From positions 1 to 12,854 of the forward strand of contig SLPE01000144.1 of assembly GCA_007132145.1 (NCBI GenBank): a stretch of 12,854 nt of DNA. The letters run 5' to 3'. The stretch is from Candidatus Izemoplasma sp. GTDB taxonomy: Bacteria > Bacillota_I > Bacilli_A > Izemoplasmatales > Izemoplasmataceae. Both the position numbers and the translations under genes were made by a program. The notes beneath the pieces were generated by a model. That model made no database searches and was not told the DNA's origin. It saw nothing but the letters and a program-made list of their open reading frames with translations. Positions 8,227 through 12,854 of the stretch are shown in pieces. How positions within the stretch are numbered: position 1 is the first letter of the stretch; each line of letters opens with the position of its first letter.

Positions 8227-8534
8227 TCGAGTGCCTCCTTGTCTTGATACCTTTCTCGGTTGATCCTGTCCTTTTCGATGATCGCCTCTTCGAGGTCGAT
8301 GTCGTAGATGTTCGCGATGTAGGTCACATAATGCAAGACGTCGTAAAGTTCGTGCTTGATGTTCGTCCGGATCCGAGGGGTCAATCCCCGTTGATGTTCC
8401 TTGCGCATCTCCACGCTCAACTCACCGACTTCTTCGAACAGTTTCAAGACGACTTCATGCTTTTTGTCCGGATGGAAATCGACGGTCTTGATGTGGTTTT
8501 GCAAATCTTTGATTGTCAATGCCTTTTTCAACAT
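8223..8534 (-). CDS. small MazG-like nucleotide pyrophosphohydrolase
   Basis: The 103-aa product carries the all-alpha NTP pyrophosphohydrolase signature: KLFEEVGELSVEM followed by HELYDVLHYV, i.e. the EExxE...ExxD metal-binding pattern of MazG and related enzymes that convert (d)NTPs to monophosphate and pyrophosphate. It is of single-domain size, and its substrate cannot be told from sequence. I chose ATG 8534 because AAGGTGAT lies four bases upstream, the same spacing as at rqcH. ATG 8540 overlaps that site. The open frame continues to 8708, but that part is the T-box leader. Its stop overlaps the thrS start, so the two are coupled. Confidence 0.85.
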   Translation of the reverse strand: MLKKALTIKDLQNHIKTVDFHPDKKHEVVLKLFEEVGELSVEMRKEHQRGLTPRIRTNIKHELYDVLHYVTYIANIYDIDLEEAIIEKDRINRERYQDKEALE

Positions 8535-8550
8535 ACGCATCACCTTCTTC

Positions 8551-8583
8551 AAATAAAAACCGTCCTTGTGTCGACAAGGACGG
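8551..8583 (-). terminator. T-box attenuator hairpin
   Basis: A perfect 10-bp stem CCGTCCTTGT / ACAAGGACGG (8583-8574 with 8569-8560) with loop CGAC is followed by TTTTTATTT on the minus strand. Its 5' arm overlaps the 3' arm of the antiterminator, as expected for a transcription-attenuating T-box. The ribosome binding site of the downstream gene lies just beyond it, so a terminated RNA would lack it. Confidence 0.88.
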
Positions 8584-8757
8584 AACATGTCCGCGGTACC
8601 ACCTTGATTCCAGCCACGCTGGCTCTTATCGCGCGTAACGCCCGCCGGCGGACACCCTTTCGGGCACGACTCCGAGGGAGTGACTTCGTCCGTGGCGGCT
8701 TCCACCATCCCGCCTCGCTAGATTCATGGAACCGGTCTTGTCCTCTTCACTGTCTTT
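8551..8757 (-). promoter_or_regulatory. T-box riboswitch leader of the mazG-like/thrS operon
   Basis: T-box leaders sense uncharged tRNA: the specifier pairs with the anticodon and the tRNA end stabilises an antiterminator. Seen here are a distal Stem I hairpin GGCGG-(11 nt)-CCGCC with GATGGTGGAAG in the loop (8714-8694) preceded by AGCGA, a Stem III AGCCA-gcg-TGGCT (8624-8612), and the nearly invariant T-box AAGGTGGTACCGCGG (8605-8591). The antiterminator pairs CAAGG (8606-8602) with CCTTG (8579-8575). The attenuator is at 8583-8551. Threonine is expected from the regulated gene, but the specifier position is not clear: ACU (8681-8679) and GUC (8684-8682) are adjacent candidates. Confidence 0.92.
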
Positions 8758-8763
8758 ATCTCA

Positions 8764-8792
8764 ATCATAATGAATTCCGGGAATTTTGTCAA
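8764..8792 (-). promoter_or_regulatory. sigma-A-type promoter of the T-box operon
   Basis: TTGACA (8792-8787), a 17-bp spacer and TATGAT (8769-8764) make the best consensus promoter in the window. The spacer contains the inverted repeat AATTCC-g-GGAATT (8773-8785), which may be chance or a protein site. Transcription would start near 8757. Confidence 0.85.
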
Positions 8793-8794
8793 TC

Positions 8795-8811
8795 AAAAGC
8801 GTTCAGAACGC
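8795..8811 (-). terminator. possible short terminator ending the rtcB-to-LtaS-like gene string
   Basis: GCGTT-ctg-AACGC (8811-8799) followed by TTTT (8798-8795) on the minus strand. The stem is only 5 bp, so it is weak. It starts four bases after the second stop codon (8817-8815) behind the LtaS-like gene and ends two bases before the T-box -35 box. Confidence 0.5.
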
Positions 8812-8814
8812 GTT

Positions 8815-8928
8815 TCAATCGTCTCCGTAGGGCGGTGTAAGGGTCCGGAAGAAGTCGCGGGCGGCGAAATGGATCATGCCGTAGGTTCCGGCGAACGTAT
8901 CGGTCGGTTCGAGGTCTAGGAGCAAGAC
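8815..8928 (-). other. in-frame coding-looking extension after the TAA of the LtaS-like gene
   Basis: Reading on past TAA (8931-8929) in the same frame gives 37 sense codons and then TGA (8817-8815). The codons are G/C-ending like those of the neighbours. The segment DTFAGTYGMIHFAARDFF resembles the linker helix that follows the membrane domain in LtaS-type proteins (Bacillus LtaS has ...YLGTYNFTIYDAVQ... there). No independent start with a ribosome binding site is visible. It may be a relic of a once longer gene, a readthrough product, or the result of a sequence error at the TAA. Confidence 0.5.
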
Positions 8929-9633
8929 TTAGTCATCGGCGTGGATCGACCCGTCGCGCACGCTGTAGTCGGCGTTGAAGTTCAACAGCGTCAGCGCCAA
9001 CGCCCAGACGCCGGCCATGACAAAGAGGGTACGTTTTTCCCTGACCATCCCGGAGTACGCGGAAGTACGGAGCGTGAGGGCCAAAAGCGCGAAGATGACG
9101 CCGATGGCGATCGGCGCGAAAGGAAAGAAACGATAATCGCCCGGCGCCTCCGCCGCCCATGAAGGCATCTTCAAAAAGTCGGGAAACGAGGCGAACGTGT
9201 AGAACAATTGGACATGGACGTCCTGAAAGATCAAATAGATGCCGTAGGCGATGACGAAAAAAACCGCGAACGGCTTGCGGACGATACGCGGCAGGAGTCT
9301 CGTAAAAGAAAAGAGCATCGCGAACACGACGAATAGCCCGAACGGATAGATGCCCCGCAATGCGATGCCGTTGAGATGGAACAACACCCCTTCCAAAGCG
9401 GTCAGGACGAACGCGGTGATGAACAGCGCCCGATATTTCGAGACGGCACGGCGGAAACGGACGAGCGGGAAGATGAAGACATAGGCCGCGAGTGCCATCG
9501 AACCGATGTAGAGCAATGCCCTCGACGCCGTTGCGAAAAACGCATTCGCGCCTTCCTCAAGAAAGAAGAGACGAAAGATGAACACCGTGGTGAGTGCCAT
9601 GAGCGCCGCCGTCGTCACGAACGCCCTTTTCAT
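8929..9633 (-). CDS. polytopic membrane protein resembling the membrane domain of LtaS-type lipoteichoic acid synthases, without the sulfatase-fold domain
   Basis: The 234-aa product has about seven hydrophobic segments (residues roughly 4-24, 38-57, 68-87, 95-114, 121-139, 169-189, 202-219). The loop LFYTFASFPDFLKMP (143-157) is like the YRFFNDFITIP region of Bacillus LtaS. LtaS-type enzymes polymerise or transfer glycerol phosphate outside the membrane, but the extracellular catalytic domain is absent here, so activity is not claimed. The open frame begins at GTG 9699, overlapping the upstream PHP gene, with a further ATG at 9675; neither has a ribosome binding site. ATG 9633 (MKRAFVTTAA) has AAAGGA 11 bases upstream and gives a typical signal-anchor start, so I prefer it weakly. 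The gene may be truncated (see the extension at 8815-8928). Confidence 0.65.
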   Translation of the reverse strand: MKRAFVTTAALMALTTVFIFRLFFLEEGANAFFATASRALLYIGSMALAAYVFIFPLVRFRRAVSKYRALFITAFVLTALEGVLFHLNGIALRGIYPFGLFVVFAMLFSFTRLLPRIVRKPFAVFFVIAYGIYLIFQDVHVQLFYTFASFPDFLKMPSWAAEAPGDYRFFPFAPIAIGVIFALLALTLRTSAYSGMVREKRTLFVMAGVWALALTLLNFNADYSVRDGSIHADD

Positions 9634-9679
9634 GAGATTTCGCGTCCTTTCGCTGGCGTCGATGGTGTTCGGCATGCGT

Positions 9680-10888
9680 TCATTCGTCGTCTTCGGCACG
9701 TGAAAACCCGAAAGGTTGTGTTAGGGTCACGCTCGCCGAAGCCGTCTGACGGCCGGCTTCGGTGAAAACGGGAACTTTGACGATTTCGGCGCGAACGTAA
9801 TTCCCCTCGAAATCTCCGTACTCGAAAATATGCCCCGTGCCGACGATACGATGCTCGGTGAGCGTGATGCCGTTGACCTCCCGGCGCGTCGTGCCGCTGA
9901 TCCAACGGATGACCGCGTAATCTTCCGCTTCGATTTCGATCGTGGCGCGGCGCGTATCGACGCGAACCGCGTTGATGTGCGGCGCCGAATGGTCTTCTTG
10001 GGTCGTGTGCGATGTGAAATAGGTGCCGGCGATGAGCGAGGCGCGCAACGCCTCAACGGTCGCGGGGCCTTCCATGAGTTGCCAAGTGAACGAGAAGTTG
10101 ATCCCCCGGTCGGCTCGGTTGCCGTGGTAGTCGTCGTTACCGAGACCGAAAATCGGTCTTTCCGGCATCGACTGTTCGAGGAGGAGGTCCCAGAGCACGG
10201 TATCGTAAGGATGGCGGTTGTTTCTGCTGAACACTTCGAGCCCGACGAGTGTATCACTCGGGAAGCGGTTGAAATGATCCAAATACCACGCCGGTGAGAA
10301 GACGTCGTCGTCGGCATAATCGGTGAAGATCTGCCAATACCTTCCGGGGTGGGCGAAAAAGACGACGGCGTTTTCTTCCCCGGCGACGTGCGCGAGCGTC
10401 TCTTCCAAGTCGGCATCTTCATCCGAGGCATGATGGTCGGTGAACAGGCCGACCATGTCGTGGTATGAACTCGCGTTCGTGAACTCGTTTCCCTTGATTG
10501 CCAAGATGCCCATCTCTTCCGGATCGCGGTCCTCCCATGCGGGGTCGATATCCGAAAAGGACCACGGATAGGTGATGCGGTCGTGGTCGGTGATCGCGAG
10601 GATGTCGTATCCCCATTGCGCATAGTAGTCGACGACATCATGCGGAGCGGATTGTCCGCAAGGCGACGCGGTCGTATGCGTATGCAAATTCGTCAAATAG
10701 GCACGTACCGTATCCCAGTCGATGCCTTCATAGGGGTTGAATACGAGCGTTGTGCCATGGTTTTCAACGGACGTGAGGACGGGCTCGCTTTGTGCATCCT
10801 CTTCTTCTCCGCATGCGTACACGCAAGCGATGCACGAAAAGAGGAGTGCCGCACTCATCATCCGTTTCATCACGTGAGATCGGATCAT
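9680..10888 (-). CDS. exported PHP-domain metal-dependent phosphoesterase, lipoprotein
   Basis: PHP enzymes hydrolyse phosphoester bonds with a cluster of metal ions. The 402-aa product starts with a basic N-terminus, a hydrophobic stretch and a lipobox ending VYAC (C26), so it should be lipid-anchored outside the cytoplasmic membrane. The PHP motifs are complete: HTH at 69-71, TDHD at 100-103, GNEF at 133-136, FFAHPGR at 177-183 and GNDDYHG at 250-256. Residues from about 300 on look beta-rich and could form a separate C-terminal domain. ATG 10888 has AGAGG nine bases upstream; ATG 10870 has none. It lies 52 bases after the nitroreductase, and its stop falls inside the longest open frame of the LtaS-like gene, so co-transcription is likely. 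The substrate is unknown; an envelope phosphodiester is an inference from location and neighbour. Confidence 0.85.
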   Translation of the reverse strand: MIRSHVMKRMMSAALLFSCIACVYACGEEEDAQSEPVLTSVENHGTTLVFNPYEGIDWDTVRAYLTNLHTHTTASPCGQSAPHDVVDYYAQWGYDILAITDHDRITYPWSFSDIDPAWEDRDPEEMGILAIKGNEFTNASSYHDMVGLFTDHHASDEDADLEETLAHVAGEENAVVFFAHPGRYWQIFTDYADDDVFSPAWYLDHFNRFPSDTLVGLEVFSRNNRHPYDTVLWDLLLEQSMPERPIFGLGNDDYHGNRADRGINFSFTWQLMEGPATVEALRASLIAGTYFTSHTTQEDHSAPHINAVRVDTRRATIEIEAEDYAVIRWISGTTRREVNGITLTEHRIVGTGHIFEYGDFEGNYVRAEIVKVPVFTEAGRQTASASVTLTQPFGFSRAEDDE

Positions 10889-10940
10889 CTTTCACAACCT
10901 CTTCCTGATACGTCGTTCATGGGTGCTTGAGGCTGTCGCT

Positions 10941-11675
10941 TCATGCGGGTTTCTTCTTCCCGAGCGGTGCCGCGTAGACAGTGAACAAGTCTTCGCCGTC
11001 GAGACCGAGTTCGGCGTTGAGGGCGTTGTCGTCGAAGGCGCCGATCGCACACGTTCCCAAACCGAGTTGCTCGGCGACGAGATAGAGGTTTTGCGAAACG
11101 TGTCCGGCATCGAGGAAGATGTAGCGGTAACCGCGTTCACCGTAGCGATACGTCATGCGGCCGATATCGGCGAACCAGAAAAACGTCACGGCCGCATCGG
11201 AAACCATTTTCTGGCCGAGACAGGCCTTTTCGAGACGTGTCGAGACATCGTCGGGCGCATCGAGCGCGACCAACCCGTGTTCGCTCGCGACATAACGGTA
11301 AAGACCCGGTTGTAGACCGGCGACTTGGTTGACGAGAATCAGCGTTTCGAAAGCGTGCCTCGCACCCGCGGAGGGAACGGTCCTGAACGTCGCCGATTCA
11401 CGCTTGACACGGATGCCCTGCGTCGCCCACAAGGCATAGGACAGCTCGCCTTGGGTGATCGGCGTCGAGGCATAGGCGCGGACGCTCCGCCTCAACGTCA
11501 ACGCTTCCCGCAGCGGGATATCCTTGTCGGCGTATTCATCGAACGCAGGCAACGGCGACGGTTCTCCCGCATAAGGCAATTCCAACGGGGGTTGTGGCAA
11601 TCCTCGCGCCTGCGCCGGTTCGTCCATGTTTTCGTAGCGGGTGTCTTCGAGGAACTGTTGCATCGTTTTTTTCAT
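10941..11675 (-). CDS. SagB-type nitroreductase/dehydrogenase (FMN-dependent)
   Basis: The family are FMN flavoproteins that oxidise or reduce diverse substrates; the SagB branch is best known for making azolines into azoles in peptide toxins, but many members are stand-alone. The 244-aa product shows the FMN-binding LRRSVRAY (61-68), PITQGELSYALWATQGI, the PSAGARH box (101-107) and the C-terminal EQLGLGTCAIGAFDD. ATG 11675 has GGAGG eight bases upstream. The open frame reaching back to 11951 is a low-complexity Arg/Pro shadow of the next gene. No precursor peptide or cyclodehydratase is in the window, so a role in peptide modification is not supported here. Confidence 0.88.
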   Translation of the reverse strand: MKKTMQQFLEDTRYENMDEPAQARGLPQPPLELPYAGEPSPLPAFDEYADKDIPLREALTLRRSVRAYASTPITQGELSYALWATQGIRVKRESATFRTVPSAGARHAFETLILVNQVAGLQPGLYRYVASEHGLVALDAPDDVSTRLEKACLGQKMVSDAAVTFFWFADIGRMTYRYGERGYRYIFLDAGHVSQNLYLVAEQLGLGTCAIGAFDDNALNAELGLDGEDLFTVYAAPLGKKKPA

Positions 11676-11704
11676 CGCAAAAACCTCCGGTTTCTTCATG
11701 GATT

Positions 11705-11728
11705 CGGGTCTTCCGTACGAAAGACCCG
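11705..11728. other. 8-bp perfect inverted repeat between the 96-aa gene and the nitroreductase
   Basis: CGGGTCTT (11705-11712) and AAGACCCG (11721-11728) flank an 8-nt spacer CCGTACGA. No T-run follows on either strand, so it is not a typical terminator. In RNA it could form a stable hairpin that sets relative expression or processing of the two genes. Confidence 0.45.
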
Positions 11729-11751
11729 GTGGCGACTGCATCGGAACGTTC

Positions 11752-12042
11752 TCAATCGAAATATTTGTCGTATTTCGCGAACGGGTCGGCGTCTTCGTCG
11801 ATGTCCTTTTTCTTCTTCTCCGATGACGCCTCGGGTCGTTCGGACGGTTTCTTCGACGGCTGGATGTCCTTTTGCACCGTCTGTGCGGGTCCTTGTCGCT
11901 TCCAGGGGGCTTGTTGGTCCTCCGGAGGCGGGGTCCTGGTGCGCTCATCATGATACTTTCGCGGACGATTCCCTCTTCTGATGAATGACGAAATGAAAAA
12001 CAGCAACAACAAGAAGAACACGATGCCCGGAATACCCTCCAT
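11752..12042 (-). CDS. 96-aa single-pass membrane protein of unknown function
   Basis: I do not recognise a family. The N-terminus has one strongly hydrophobic helix (about residues 4-21, IVFFLLLLFFISSFI), then a basic, Pro/Gln/Lys/Glu-rich and probably disordered cytoplasmic tail. It ends with a short acidic/aromatic motif, DPFAKYDKYFD, that could be a docking peptide. The start is well supported by AAAGGAG nine bases before ATG 12042. It begins 40 bases after the rtcB stop and ends 76 bases before the nitroreductase, so it is probably in the same transcript. Confidence 0.7.
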   Translation of the reverse strand: MEGIPGIVFFLLLLFFISSFIRRGNRPRKYHDERTRTPPPEDQQAPWKRQGPAQTVQKDIQPSKKPSERPEASSEKKKKDIDEDADPFAKYDKYFD

Positions 12043-12081
12043 GGGGTCTCGCTCCTTTCGGTGGCGGTCGGATGCGCCGCC

Positions 12082-12854
12082 CTATCCTTTGAAATTGTAG
12101 ATCGGCTCGACGATGCCGAGGATGTCGATCGTGTCTTTCGTATGGGAGATGATCGCGTCGGCGGCCTTGTAGGCCATCGGCGCTTCGTCGAGGGTCCTTT
12201 TCGTCACCGACGTCGAATGGATGTGCGCCATCGATTTCTTGAAGTCCTCGAGTTTGAAACGACGGCGCGCTTCGCCGCGGCTGTAGAGCCGGCCGGCGCC
12301 GTGCGGGGCCGTTTCGTTCCACGCTTCGTTGCCTTTTCCTTCGGCGAGGATCACGCCGTCCCGCATATTGAGGGGGATGACGAGCCGCTCGCCCTTGCGG
12401 GCGGGTACCGCGCCTTTGCGGATGATCGAATCGCGACGGTCGATCGTGTTGTGGACGGTGTCGAACATCTCAAGCGCAGTGAGTCGTGCGTGTTCGAGCA
12501 AGGTTTCGGTGATGACACGGCGGTTCGTTGCGGCATAATCTTGTGCAATCCGCATGTCGTGCAAATACGCTTGCATCGCGGCGCCTTCAAGATGTGCAAG
12601 GTCCTTTTCGCCTTGCGCGGTGCCGGAACTGCGGATGGCGACGTTTTGGTGATGCCGGGCGATGTCGTAGCCGAATCTCCGGCTTCCGGTATGGACGAAG
12701 AGGTGGAGTTCGCCTTCGCTTGAGCGCCCGACCTCGATGAAATGGTTGCCGCCTCCCAATGTGCCGATGCTCAACACGGCACGTTCGAGATCCGTTTCGG
12801 CTTTGATGCGTTCGATGCCGAGAGACTCGGCGTGCGCTTTTTGATGTCTGCTCG
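12082..12854 (-). CDS. rtcB: RNA-splicing ligase RtcB (N-terminal part outside window)
   Basis: RtcB joins RNA ends carrying 2',3'-cyclic phosphate (or 3'-phosphate) and 5'-OH using GTP and manganese; in bacteria it acts in RNA repair. The frame is open from the right edge to TAG 12084-12082, 256 residues, about the C-terminal half. Visible are LGGGNHFIEVG, FVHTGSRRFGYDIARHH, YAATNRR, a HNTIDRRD/IIRKGAVPA stretch, NMRDGVILAEGKGN and the APHGAGR box containing the histidine that becomes guanylylated, ending in the family's typical IYNFKG. No archease or rtcA partner is visible within the window. A GGCGG/CCGCC inverted repeat (12063-12081) directly follows the stop but has no T-run. Confidence 0.95.
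   Translation of the reverse strand, partial: SRHQKAHAESLGIERIKAETDLERAVLSIGTLGGGNHFIEVGRSSEGELHLFVHTGSRRFGYDIARHHQNVAIRSSGTAQGEKDLAHLEGAAMQAYLHDMRIAQDYAATNRRVITETLLEHARLTALEMFDTVHNTIDRRDSIIRKGAVPARKGERLVIPLNMRDGVILAEGKGNEAWNETAPHGAGRLYSRGEARRRFKLEDFKKSMAHIHSTSVTKRTLDEAPMAYKAADAIISHTKDTIDILGIVEPIYNFKG

Noticed and set aside
8535..8708. N-terminal extension of the MazG-like frame
   Set aside because: This stretch is the T-box leader with Stem I end, Stem III, antiterminator and attenuator. A ribosome binding site is found only before 8534-8540.
9630..9905. Minus-strand frame with an ATGA overlap at the PHP stop (ATG 9683)
   Set aside because: From that ATG the frame gives only a short unrecognisable peptide. 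The membrane protein lies in another frame.
11676..11951. Longer nitroreductase start giving an Arg/Pro-rich N-terminus
   Set aside because: It overlaps the 96-aa gene in another frame, has low-complexity composition and no family match; GGAGG precedes ATG 11675.
12063..12081. GGCGG/CCGCC hairpin after rtcB as a terminator
   Set aside because: No T-run follows, and a ribosome binding site of the next gene comes directly after, so transcription probably continues.
1..12854. CRISPR arrays, insertion sequences, prophage genes, tRNA or rRNA genes
   Set aside because: I looked for direct repeats, transposase motifs, terminal inverted repeats and cloverleaf patterns by eye and saw none. The gene content is mainly house-keeping.

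Overview
The window looks like a chromosomal stretch from a Bacillota-type bacterium or a close relative of the Bacillota/Mollicutes branch. The evidence is a PolC-type replicative polymerase, a T-box leader, AGGAGG/GGTGAT ribosome binding sites, an RqcH of the Bacillus type and a membrane protein resembling the LtaS membrane domain. By eye the base composition is GC-rich for that group, roughly mid-fifties percent, with strongly G/C-ending codons. TGA is used as a stop (gmk, mazG-like, thrS, the nitroreductase and the PHP gene), so the code is not the Mycoplasma UGA-Trp code. No phage, IS, CRISPR, tRNA or rRNA was seen.

Left part (1-4594, all minus strand): a guanylate kinase / RNA polymerase omega operon (gmk-rpoZ, ATGA overlap) ends in a terminator that overlaps the rpoZ stop codon. 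polC follows at once from its own extended -10 promoter and runs off the left edge after 1158 codons. Divergent from gmk, across a 132-bp spacer with a 16-bp perfect palindrome, lies rqcH on the plus strand.

Middle (4595-8792): rqcH converges on thrS, and the two share a bidirectional A/T-flanked hairpin terminator. thrS is the second gene of a two-gene operon. The first gene is a 103-aa MazG-like nucleotide pyrophosphohydrolase whose stop overlaps the thrS start. Both lie downstream of a well-preserved T-box riboswitch with a consensus promoter, so a nucleotide-cleaning enzyme appears to be induced together with threonyl-tRNA synthetase.

Right part (8795-12854, all minus strand): a second gene string runs rtcB (5' end outside) - a 96-aa single-TM protein of unknown role - a SagB-type nitroreductase - an exported PHP-domain phosphoesterase lipoprotein - a polytopic protein resembling only the membrane half of lipoteichoic acid synthase. 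The last gene has an in-frame TAA followed by 37 more coding-looking codons. These include a segment like the LtaS linker and end at a second stop, four bases before a hairpin/T-run. This points to a decayed or split envelope-polymer gene.

The items most worth a second look are the T-box-controlled mazG-like/thrS pair, its unclear specifier codon, and the truncated LtaS-like protein next to an exported PHP phosphoesterase.
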